A stretch of 64,000 nt of DNA, from the NCBI GenBank assembly GCA_022559985.1, contig JAFJTR010000034.1, positions 62,001 through 126,000 of the forward strand. The letters are read 5' to 3'. Shown here in pieces: positions 44,576-54,360 of this stretch. Each line of letters starts with the position of its first letter. The stretch's first letter is position 1. The stretch comes from Parastagonospora avenae f. sp. tritici 18332-5. Its lineage: Eukaryota > Ascomycota > Dothideomycetes > Pleosporales > Phaeosphaeriaceae. Both the position numbers and the translations under genes were made by a program. Below the pieces are notes generated by a model that saw only the letters and a program-made list of their open reading frames with translations, did no database searches and was not told where the DNA came from.

Positions 44576-45382
44576 TCATCTCCCAGGATTTTTCTCCGCC
44601 GCCCTCTGCCTCTTCTTCCTCAACACCACAATCAGCGTCAAGCACGCTAAAACCCCATCAATCTCTTTACCATCCACCACAAACGTACCGCCTGTCCAAA
44701 TACTCCCCCACCACTTCTGCGCGTACTTACCAACCTCGACCTTCTTCTCCGCATCTCCAATGCCCGTGACTTTATACAGTGTCATGTTCTGCGAATGCCA
44801 ATGACTATCCGGCTCCCAGAAGAACGGCTGCGAATTGACCGTGAAAGCCTCGGTGCGCGTGTTCCACGTCTTGTTCTTGAGACCGATCGTATGCGATGAA
44901 TGCGTTGAGTCGGTGGGGAATGTCAGGACTGCTTCGCCAAAGGATGACCATGGGTGCGCCCAGTGTGCGAGGTGCTGGTCTTGGTCGTCTGTTATATTGA
45001 AGTTCATGCTAAACCAGCCATTCCGGGTGCATGTAATCGCCGGCGAGTATGAGTGATCTTGCATTGTCTTCGCCACTTGCGCTTTGTATTCGTCGGTCAG
45101 GCCGGAGTATGGGAAGTCCATGTCTTTTGAGAGATCGAGCACGGTGATCTTGGAGGCGAGGGTACTGTGCGGTGACACCCAGTACACGGATGTTGGTACG
45201 AAAGGGCGTGATTCAAGAGGGAGTTTGGAGGTTTCATCGTCGTGTGGTGTCTCGAGCCATGGGTCTTCGGTTTCGGGTAGGATGTTGGGAGTTGTGTCGG
45301 TCTTGACTGTACGGCGGCGTATCGCTCCTTTGTCGGTTCCGTCATGTGTCGGCTTCACCTCATGTAATCTGATGGCAGTCAT
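44576..45382 (-). CDS. Uncharacterised fungal protein, possibly tubby-C2/LURP-one-like
   Basis: 268 residues from the ATG at 45382 (MTAIRLHEV); the frame runs on upstream without a better start. The N-terminal 60 residues are polar. The middle is a beta-rich domain (ASKITVLDLSKD, FSMNFNITDDQDQHLAHW, AVLTFPTDST, HTIGLKNKTWNTRTEAFT), arranged like a tubby-C2 or LURP-one barrel that follows a query such as SAKWTG, here YAQKWWGSIWTGG. A hydrophobic stretch (VLACLTLIVVL) and a basic tail (RKKRQRAAEKNPGR) end the protein, as in a C-terminal lipid anchor or membrane helix. That is inference. No catalytic motif. Codon use matches neighbours. Confidence 0.6.
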   Translation of the reverse strand: MTAIRLHEVKPTHDGTDKGAIRRRTVKTDTTPNILPETEDPWLETPHDDETSKLPLESRPFVPTSVYWVSPHSTLASKITVLDLSKDMDFPYSGLTDEYKAQVAKTMQDHSYSPAITCTRNGWFSMNFNITDDQDQHLAHWAHPWSSFGEAVLTFPTDSTHSSHTIGLKNKTWNTRTEAFTVNSQPFFWEPDSHWHSQNMTLYKVTGIGDAEKKVEVGKYAQKWWGSIWTGGTFVVDGKEIDGVLACLTLIVVLRKKRQRAAEKNPGR

Positions 45383-46770
45383 GTTGTTTGGTGATAGTAT
45401 AGGTTGGTGTAGAGTGACTATTGCATCTATATGGCATCGAAGCACGAGTGAGCATGCAGAAGTGCTTAAGTATACTTGACTACGCTCATAATTTCAGCCT
45501 TATATGTAAATCAGGTTTCATCAGCGAAACAATTCCCCGATACAGTAACCTTCGAGAAGATGAAGCCCGTAGTGCAATATGCTGATTGGACACTCACTCC
45601 GGGCTTCAAACCTAGGATATGCCTTGTGGGGCTGAGTCTTCGCATTGCTCGCTTCAGAGGTGGCGATGCGGTTGATAGTGCATGTGTAAAGCGGCACATA
45701 TCGCGTGTGACAGTGGAACGTGATGGCAGGAAGCGAGCTGTCGTTTGAGTTAACGAATGGTTGAGGTGGGAAGCACCTGGTGGGCTATCGGAAGATGCCG
45801 ATGACCAACGACAAACCCCGACAAGAACACCAGGTTATTTCCACCAAATCGCCGGCGTTGTGTATCATCTCAAAGAGCTACTCGGGACTGATCTGCGGTG
45901 TTCCTTTGGAAGCTTATACGTTGGCAGCAGGCTACAGATCTCCCGTCTGTCTCTTCCGTCAAGCAACGGCCCGGTGTGTCACCATGGCTCTCTTGTACAA
46001 GCGCTTCACGAAGACTAGCAAGACCTGGTCACGTATAGTCATGAGGCAAGAAAGACGCGTGATCGTACTCCTCTCATCAACTTGCTCGAAAGAGAGAAGT
46101 ATGTAAGGCTGCAATCACCTAAGCAGACGCACGATCGGGAAAAGATGCCGCGGAGAGGATACGGCGGCAATACGGCGCACCTTCCCTGCGCGATGATATC
46201 AACATCAGGGGTCCATGCACCTTCCGCATTCCTTATTGCTCCTCCGTCCCAGAAGCTGGGGACAATCTGACTGACGTAAGACTGCGGCACCAAAGGAATC
46301 TGAGACTCATTCTCGACTACCGACAATTCTGTCAGATAACGGCTACGCAGGTACAAACAACTATAGCCGCCAGCGTTGCGGATAGACGACTGACTCCCGC
46401 GGTTTGCAATTGGGCCGACGATCAAGCGCTGGTTGGCTGTGAGTGGCTGTCTGACGGTAGTGGCGCAACTTGGCAAGCTCCCACCCTGAAATCGTGAGTG
46501 AAACACGTCGACGGCGAACCGTTGGCGCCAGTCCACACGTGAATAGATAGCGCCCTTGAATAAACTGTCGCCCTTGGACGTTCCCTTGCGCATTTTCTTC
46601 AGCGGCCTCACCTCACCTCGACAATCCTACATTGCGCCTGCAAACACCAGCGCGCTCCTACTACAACTCCTCCATGGCTGCGAATCGATAGAACTGGTTT
46701 CTACTGACCGCACCTCACACCGCCCATATACTGTGTATGTATTCGTGCCGCTGCACGCGTATAGCACAAC
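45383..46770. other. Intergenic region upstream of CSC1-like gene
   Basis: About 1.4 kb. A minus frame at 46039-46611 and plus frames at 45761-46106 overlap and show no domain motif. I see no gene I can support. Promoter sequence of the channel gene is expected at the right end. Confidence 0.45.
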
Positions 46771-49700
46771 ATGAGTAGCACTCAATCATCCTCGACGCCT
46801 ACGCCGACACCGGGGACTGGCACTGGCGCTGCCCTAATCAGGGAGGGACAGAGCATCGAGAATTTCGCCGCGTCTCTATCAGCTGGAGCTGTCGTCTTCG
46901 GCGTGCAGATGCTCGTTTTCTTGATTCTCAGCGGCAACTGGAAGTTCCACGAGACCAAGGCTGCCAATGAGAAGAGCACCCAGCGTCAGGGACTGTTCCA
47001 CAAGATCTAGTACGTTGGTCACGTCACAGCAACATCGCACGTGCTAACAGCTTCAGCTACTACAAGACCGCTTTCGTGCCCAAAGCAAGGCGTATCGCGC
47101 CTCCCGTCACCGCCATCGAGTCCTTCAAGAATGTCTTCACCATCAGCGATCGCGAGCTCATTCGCATCGCCGGTGTCGATGGCTACCTCTTCCTCCAATA
47201 CCTGCAGCTCCTGCTCCGCATATTCATACCCATGACTCTTGTTATCCTACCTATTCTCCTGCCAATAAACCGCATCGGCGACGTCCCTGATGTATCTGGC
47301 CTGGACTCGTTCGCCTGGCCGAACGTGGCCACGCCAGAAAAGAACCATCGTTTATGGGCACACTTGGTTCTGGCGATCCTCGTTGTCGTCTGGGTGTGTT
47401 TCAACTTCTACGCAGCGCTCAGACGATTTGTTCGCCTCAGGCAGACCATCCTCACTATGCCAGAACATCGCATGCGAGCTTCAGCAACCACAATTCTCGT
47501 TCAGAGTATTCCCCGGAAATGGCTCACGGTCCCTGCGTTGGATGCCCTCTACGATGTCTTTCCTGGCGGCATCAGGGATATCTGGATCAACCGCAACTTC
47601 GACGACTTGGCGGAGAAGGTCAACAAGAGGACCAAGATTGCAAGAGCTCTCGAAGGTGCCGAGACCAATCTTGTTATTGCCTGCACGAAGAAGCACATGG
47701 AGATTGAGGCCAAGAAGGCAAAGAAAGAGGGCCAGAAGAAGAAAAGCAGGAAGGAACGCAAGCATCACGAGGCTATGACAGATGCGCGCATTGCTGCCGA
47801 CACACATGAAGACGGTGTTGACGCGGGTAATCCCCACGAGATCGAGCAACAACTCCAGCAAGTGTTGGAGGAGCCCGAGTCATCTTCCTCGTCTTCGTCC
47901 TTGTCCCGATCAACGTCGCCAAAACGAAAGGGCGGCAACTTGCCCATGCAATTCGTCGGGCAAGGCATTCATGCCGTTGGCGAGGGCTTCCGCGACGTCG
48001 GACAGGGCGTGAACCAGTTCAACAAGAAATTGTTTGGTGGAGTCAAGGGTGCCTTCGTCCGAGACAAGCATGGCAATGATCATCCAATTGTCGATTCCAA
48101 CAACGAAATGCCAGGATCTTCGCCTTCCTCTGCAAACTTTACAAACAGGGGCGCCAGCAGTGATACCTACACCCGCCTCAATGGTCCAGAGAAGGAGAAG
48201 TACGAGTCTGATGCTAGTGATCCAATTTTTGCCAAGGCCACGACCGAGGAGGAGAAGAAGGACGATCCCGAGGAGAGCGAGAAGCCTAAGAAGACCACTG
48301 GCTTCAGTCCTTTCCAGAAGCTCAAGTCTGCGTACCTTGGTCAGGGTGACTTTGCCAGCCCCCAGCCTTTCCGTAAAGAAGGTGAAATGCCTGTCATGGA
48401 GCTCAAAGAAGAGGAGAGGGACAAAATTACATACAACACAGCAGGACTCTGGAATGATGCTTTCGCGGAAGACGATGAGAACGCTTTGTGGAGACAATAC
48501 CTCAAGCCTAAGGACCGCGACACTATGCGTCTTCCACTGTTCGACAAGTCCTGGTGGCCTTCGATCCCACTCATTGGAAGAAAAGTGGACACCATCTATT
48601 ATTGCCGCAAGGAACTGGCCCGGCTCAATGCCGAGATCGCTGATGATCAGGCCAATGTGGAGCGATTCCCGTTGATGAACTCTGCATTCATTCAGTTCAA
48701 CCACCAAGTCGCTGCTCATATGGCCTGTCAATCTGTGACTCACCACATTCCCAGACAAATGACGCCCCGAACAGTGGAAGTCAACCCCGCTTATGTTCTC
48801 TGGGACAACCTAAGTATGAAGTGGTGGGAGCGGTATGTCAGGATGTTCAGTGTCATCGTCCTGATTGTGGCACTCGTCATCTTCTGGGGTATTCCCGTGT
48901 CGGCCACTGGTGCACTGTCCCAAATCAACACTTTGACCGAGAAGGTACATTTCCTCAGGTTCATCAACGATTTTCCTACCTGGGCTATCAGTTTCGTTCA
49001 GGGTGTCCTGCCGCCACTGCTCCTGGCTATTCTCTTCGCCGTACTGCCTATCCTTTTGCGCTTCTTGGCTGGTTTTACCGGTACCACTACAGCCGGAGAG
49101 CGTGAATTGCTCGTCCAGAACTTCTACTTTGCCTTCGTCTTTGTCCAGTTGTTCTTGGTTGTCTCGATATCGACTGGTCTCACCACTGCTATCCAGAAAA
49201 TCGTGGACAACCCTATCAGCGTTCCACAAACCCTCGCTGAGACCCTGCCAAAGGCCGCTAACTACTTCTTCTCTTATATGATTCTACAGGCCCTAAGTAT
49301 CAGTTCTGGAACCCTGTTGCAGATCGGAGCTGTTGTCGTCATTGTATTCCTCCGTTTTCTCGACACAACGCCGCGTGAGAAGGTATCCAGGGTGCTCAGT
49401 AGACCTGGCATCAACTGGGGTACAATGATTCCTGTCTACACCAACTTTGGTGCAATTGGTAAGATGATCATCGATTCACATGCAGAACTATGCTAACAGC
49501 AACAGGAATCATTTACTCGGTTGTATCTCCGCTTATCCTGATCATGATGTTGATCACATTCAGCCTTTTCTGGTTCACCTACCGTTACCAGATGATTTAC
49601 GTCAGCTACGCCAAGGCAGAAACCAATGGTCTGGTCTACCCGAAAGCTATCAACCAGCTATTCACCGGTCTGTACTTTCTGCAGCTTTGCCTCATTGGTC

Positions 49701-50569
49701 TGTTCTTTCTACAGAAAGACGGACAATGCGTCCCTCACGCCATCATCATGATCGTCACGCTCGGTTTCACCGGGTTGTATCAAATTGTGCTTAACAGAGC
49801 TTTTGGCCCGCTATTCACGTACCTACCGATCACCTTCGAGGACGAGGCAGTACAGCGAGATGAAGAGTTCCAGCGCGCTCAGGCTGGCCGTTGGGAGAAG
49901 GACGACGGGGAGCACCAGTCGCTCATTGCTCAAAACAATGCTAAGATGACAGCGGAGGAGCGTGAGCTCGCGCATCTTGAGGAAATGAATCGCCAAGATG
50001 CTAAGCAATATGGAGGCTCTGACGGCGCCTACGAGATGAAGAACCTCAACACTAGCCAACCCAACGGTCTCTCCCCTGCGCCCGAGCGACGTAGCCGCCG
50101 TGGCTCCAACTGGGCCCAGCAATCTCGCAGAAGCTCCACCTCCCGCTCCCGCTCTCGCTCCCATACGACACCGAAGCACAAGCGCAAAGACCCGCTCGAC
50201 GCTATTACGAATACGTTGAAGCGTGGTCTCGATGATGTTACACGTCCCGTTCGTGACATTGAAGCTCAAGTCCTGCCGACAGCCAACCTTTTCGACGGCA
50301 TTGACGACGAGCTCGCCGACATTGAGCCTGAAGCCCGTCAGAAGCTCATTAAGAGAAGCTTCCAGCACCCTGCTACCCGCGCCATCCAACCGGCCGTCTG
50401 GATCCCGCACGACGAGCTAGGTGTCGCTAAGGACGAGATCCAGCGCACGAGTGCATTCACGAGTAGAGTTTGGATCACCAGTGTGAACGCGAGACTGGAT
50501 GCCAGAGGCAACGTCATGTACAAGGGACTTCCGCCGGATCGGGATCCGTTTGAGAACATCGAGGTGTAG
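46771..50569 (+). CDS. CSC1/OSCA-type calcium-permeable osmosensitive channel (DUF221, Rsn1-like)
   Basis: Three exons: 46771-47009, 47057-49458 and 49506-50569, giving 1,234 residues. It is long compared with yeast Csc1 (782). Order: N-terminal membrane helix (AGAVVFGVQMLVFLILSG), a late-exocytosis-type segment with two further helices (LRIFIPMTLVILPILL, LVLAILVVVWVCFNFYAAL), a large cytosolic part (RKWLTVPALDALYDVFPGG and a Lys-rich helix), an inserted Ser-rich loop (SSSSSSLSRSTSPKRK), and the RSN1_7TM core with several helices up to about residue 1000. The C-terminal 200 residues are hydrophilic with an SR-like run (RRSSTSRSRSRSH) and a Lys cluster. OSCA/TMEM63 relatives are mechanically gated cation channels. 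The long loop and tail mark the Rsn1-like group of filamentous fungi. Whether it conducts calcium here is inference. Confidence 0.92.
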
Positions 50570-50940
50570 AGAGAGACACTGTAGTTTGACCTTCTTTCCC
50601 ATTAGCATCATCATAATTTCCTTTCAGTTCAGATTTTGCATAGCAATGCGAGGAGAGAGAGTGTGGGTTTGCATGGTATACATATCATTCTTCTAGAAGT
50701 GCGCGAACGACGATACCCTATTCTATCATACAGACATAACATACATATTCATCAACAGAAGCAAATCCCGAAGGACCCAATGACAGACAGCTAGCACAAA
50801 GCACAAGAAAGTAGCAGACAAGCATAAATCACAACATGCGAAACATCATCCCAAAGCACTTCAACTAACAAAACCAAGTCCAGAGAAACACAACGCCGCG
50901 AACACCTCCAGCAACACCTAACACCCAACGCCCCGACACC
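50570..50940. other. Intergenic region, convergent 3' ends
   Basis: 371 bp between the plus-strand channel gene and a minus-strand gene. No gene recognised. Confidence 0.5.
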
Positions 50941-51944
50941 TCACACGTCAAAGTCAGCAAAGTTGCTCGCGAAGGCACGCATCTCCGCATCCGTCAACTC
51001 CGTGTACTCGAACGCGTCGAGCACGGGGTCAGTCAGCACCGCTGGCTCGAAGCCAGTGTGCCAATCCTCATCGGGACGTCGATATCGACCTCCGCGGGGG
51101 CGGAGGCAGGGGCGGGAGAAGGAGAGAAGAAAGGAACCCTGTGCGAGACAGGGAAAGGGTCTTCCGGATGCCAATTCTGCTCCGGGAGGGCAGGGGGCAT
51201 CACTTTGGCCTCAATTGAGGCAGGGGCCGGGGAGGGAAGACGCTTCGCCAAAGCGGCCCAAGGATTAACCACCTCCGCGTGGTGGAAGGTCATCGCGCAG
51301 TCGTTGGTGGGATCGGAGTACTGCGGCACGGTGCGGGCGCGGGTGGGGCGGAAGGAAGAAGCCTCATAAGAGGCAGGGAGGGAGTCCGCGGGGAATTCCC
51401 AATGCTGGGGCGCGGCGGCGACGGGGGCGGAAGGGGGGAGGGAATTGGCTCCGTTCGAGGCCGCGAAGACGTTCTGGCCAGCGTATTGGCTGACGGGAGG
51501 GGGAGGCGGAGGGGGAGGGCAGGACATAAGAGCAGGGCGCCAGCTCAGAGGTGCATCCTTCGGAACAGCCGCATACTTGACCTCGCCACCATGAACCTTA
51601 TTTATTTGCGCCTGAGTGTGCACAGGGCCCTGGTACATAGGCGGAGGCGGCGGCGCAGGAAACCCAACTTCCCTCACCCAACGCGGGAACAGCCAGCGCC
51701 CGCTGGGCAGCCACCTGTTCTGACGGACGATGCCGTCACCGAGGCCCTTCTCGTAATTGATGCCCGAATCACGGCACCACTCCCAATCTTGGGTCCCCTT
51801 GCGGTGCCGACCAAGGTAATCGCACAGTTGGTCGATATCGTACATCTCACCGTATTTGTTGGTAGCCTGCATCTCGTGGGTATGCTTCCACCCGTAGGGC
51901 AGGTTTTCCTCCATCCTCTTCTTCCACAGGCCGGAGCAGCCCAT
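50941..51944 (-). CDS. Proline-rich orphan protein with N-terminal MGCSG, tail in two frames
   Basis: The main frame starts at 51944 (MGCSGLWKKRMEENLPYGW) and stops at 51033, 303 residues. MGxxS with Cys3 is a classic myristoylation/palmitoylation start, so the protein may sit on membranes; this is inference. Residues about 1-90 form a compact Trp/Tyr-rich domain (WKHTHEMQATNKYGEMYD, DWEWCRDSGINYEKG). The rest is Pro-rich with runs of Pro (PPPPPP) and Ala. Around 51080 the sequence DEDWHTGFEPAVLTD continues open in another frame to 50941 and ends in the acidic FASNFADFDV, with sense-like composition. Either a one-base indel split a longer protein, or the second frame is chance. I do not recognise the family. 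Low-complexity sequence makes the exact frame uncertain. Confidence 0.55.
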
Positions 51945-52821
51945 AGTGGTGGTTGGGGAGGGAGGTGAAGGGGAAATAGAGTAAGGGGAAGAAGTGTGGT
52001 GGTAAGGTAGTATGAAGAGGGAGTAGTATGTAGAGCAGGGAGTGTGTAATGTAAGTAGTTGTAAAGGTAAAAGTACTTGTACAATACCTTTGTAATGTGA
52101 AACTACTTCGAAACTGCTCTGAAGAAAAGTCGATACCAGCCAGTGATGGGCGAGTATTTATACCTTCAAAGATGCAGAAATTGTAAGTTTCTTGTGGAAT
52201 GGTGGTTTGGTACGCACCATGCAGTATATTGAGTAATCTTCGGAAATGGTAGAGGTACTTTCGGCATGGTGGGGGGTTGGTAGAGCTGCATAGCTTCGTG
52301 GGACTGTCGATTGCATTGGGGTGCCGTGAACGGTTGTCGTATACTTCCAGCATAGTGTATCGGCGCCTGATGCATGTGACTTATTTTTCGTTTGATGAGT
52401 TGTAAAGATTCATGGGTGCACTAAGGCGCCGTGAACCACGAGTGTGTACGCAGCACTATGCATCGACGCCAGGCATCTGATACACGTATCCGATTGGACC
52501 TGACATAGGTACTGCTAAATGGATGGTCAGCTTGGTCTACCTGGATAGCTTCATGAAAACATCAATTGTTTGGGGTGCCGTGAACTAACGCTGTATAGCT
52601 TCAGGAAAGTGCATCGGCGCCGGGTATTTGATGCGAATTGTTAATTGGCACAGCTATGTACGTTGCAGAGCGATTCGTCAGATCAGGGTGCCTGTATACC
52701 TTCACAGATGTGTCAGCGAACGTCTCACGCCAAATCTGTCGGCGTATACCTTCAGGCACGCTGAACAGACAGAGACATACCCAGTTACAGCCGACACCAA
52801 TCCAGGGCTGAATCCTCGCAT
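51945..52821. repeat. Intergenic region with a field of degenerate short repeats
   Basis: Copies of GCCGTGAAC lie at 52323, 52428 and 52577, and a GTATACCTTCA-like motif recurs near 52158 (TATACCTTCA), 52344, 52594, 52693 and 52745. Copies carry similar flanks (GCATCGGCGCC). Spacing is irregular (about 50-150 bp), so it is not a neat tandem array. It may be a decayed minisatellite or promoter-motif cluster upstream of the proline-rich gene. No protein-coding frame recognised. Confidence 0.55.
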
Positions 52822-53898
52822 CTATGCCAATCGTGGATGCTTAGGCCACAACCCGTGGTGAAGCCAGAATCCACGGCTATCCAACTTCCTCCCCAATTGG
52901 TTCATCTCCCTGGGCAATGCTCTGACTCCTTCCTCGACCATGAGTTCGCCGACCCACTTTGAGAATTGCTGGCGCAAAGCGCGGTCCTCAACACTAGCCG
53001 CGCCCTCCTGCTCCTCAGTCATAGCGCTAAAACTCATGATTAGATCGTACCAATCGTACACGCGCAGGTCGGCAATAAGCCAGCGTTTGCCGGGCGTGAA
53101 ATTCTTGTGGGTAGCGACAATTGCACGCGCTACATCTTCGCCGTGCACGAAGTGTACGGCCCCGCGCTTCTTCACGTCTTCTTTGCTTTGACCTAAGCGA
53201 GGCAGCCATGTGCGCGGTACTCTAGTGCCGCCGTACAGGCCACATAGGTTCAGACTGCATCCGCCAAATTCGACCATGAGCTCGTCTTCCGCCATGCCGC
53301 GCTCGTCGGACTTGTCGTATGGCGAGTTTTCCGTGCTCCAGTCGTCGGGAAGCTGGTTCCAGATGGACGTCACACCGAGCTGGATCCAGTTGTTTTTGGC
53401 TCCATGGGCGTTTCTGTACAGCCCGACGATTGTCATAGACTGGCCCTGGCCCTTGAGAGGAAACGTGACCAGGACGGTTTTGGCAGACGGAAGTCGCTTG
53501 TATGGCTCCGGGTCAACAGAGTAGGGGTCGAATTTGAACGGAATCGTATTATCGTGGCCAGTCGTGGTGGTCGCGGCATACGTAATTCCTTCTCTTTTCA
53601 ACTGCGGAATCAGGAAGGTGGAGGTCCATCCTGCGCCGAGAATCAAAAGGTCCACCTCTTGCATTTGCTCGCGTAGCATGCCGTGTGTTGGGTCGATAAT
53701 ATGCACTTTCGTGCGTTCTGTGCCGTGTGTGCGTTTGCTATGCGAATCTTGAAAATTGTTTGATGAGCCGACGTTGGAGAGGTTGGTGTGACAGGTAGAA
53801 ACGTACCACGGTTGGTGGTGACGTTGAGCGGATAAACTATACCTAGTTAGGCAAGGCACGGCCAACCTTAGAGCGGAAGGTACCAAGTTTACCGGCAC
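52822..53898 (-). CDS. NAD(P)-binding epimerase/reductase-like protein (atypical SDR)
   Basis: 358 residues, single exon. The Rossmann start is VDLLILGAGWTSTFLIPQL, an atypical GxGWTS loop in place of GxGxxG, with the second nucleotide-binding Thr/Tyr elements less clear. The middle has a GVTSIWNQLPDDW segment and a conserved ELMVEFGGCSLNLCGLYGG that resembles SDR family e.g. YeeZ-like epimerases, then VHFVHGEDVARAIVATHK and a WLIADLRVYDWYDLIM stretch. The catalytic Tyr/Lys pair of classical SDRs is not clear, so activity is uncertain. The N-terminal 55 residues are basic and Ser rich and could be a mitochondrial presequence; the shorter start at 53679 (MLREQMQEV) is also possible. No neighbour gives its pathway. 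The product is probably a soluble oxidoreductase. Confidence 0.75.
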   Translation of the reverse strand: MPVNLVPSALRLAVPCLTRYSLSAQRHHQPWYVSTCHTNLSNVGSSNNFQDSHSKRTHGTERTKVHIIDPTHGMLREQMQEVDLLILGAGWTSTFLIPQLKREGITYAATTTTGHDNTIPFKFDPYSVDPEPYKRLPSAKTVLVTFPLKGQGQSMTIVGLYRNAHGAKNNWIQLGVTSIWNQLPDDWSTENSPYDKSDERGMAEDELMVEFGGCSLNLCGLYGGTRVPRTWLPRLGQSKEDVKKRGAVHFVHGEDVARAIVATHKNFTPGKRWLIADLRVYDWYDLIMSFSAMTEEQEGAASVEDRALRQQFSKWVGELMVEEGVRALPREMNQLGRKLDSRGFWLHHGLWPKHPRLA

Positions 53899-54360
53899 AA
53901 TTATTGGGTAATGCTACAGCTCTGAAATCGCGCACATGTAGAATAATAGAGACGGATGATTTATATGCTACAGGAGGGCGTATGACATCTCTGGTTGGAC
54001 GTCAAAATCCTTCGAATTTCAACGTCAAGTTCAATGCAAAAACACCAAAACTACAATGGAGTCCTCGACATAGGAAAAAATCTGATCACTTCCACGTTTA
54101 TTGTATCGAAATACTTAGTCAATATCAGTAATTAAAAATGCCCCATTGAAAGCACAGTTCTGGCTCGCTATCTTCACATCATCATATTCGAAGATTCTCG
54201 TCATAATTGCTAGCCGCGCAGTACATGCAATCTGGCGGTACCGAACTTCCATCCTGATAGTGCCCGTACATAGCTATATTCCTGGTAAAACCTGCTGGTT
54301 CCCCAGTTCTACCATTCCTTACATAACCCGTACCAAAGCCTCGGAAACCCGCCTGGATGC
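53899..54360. other. Intergenic region
   Basis: 462 bp, A/T-rich. No gene recognised. Confidence 0.5.

Noticed and set aside
46039..46611. Minus-strand frame of 190 codons upstream of the channel gene
   Set aside because: No domain or splice support; overlapping plus-strand frames.
47910..48758. Long minus-strand frame over the CSC1-like gene
   Set aside because: Composition-driven shadow; the plus-strand gene has family motifs and closed splice phases.
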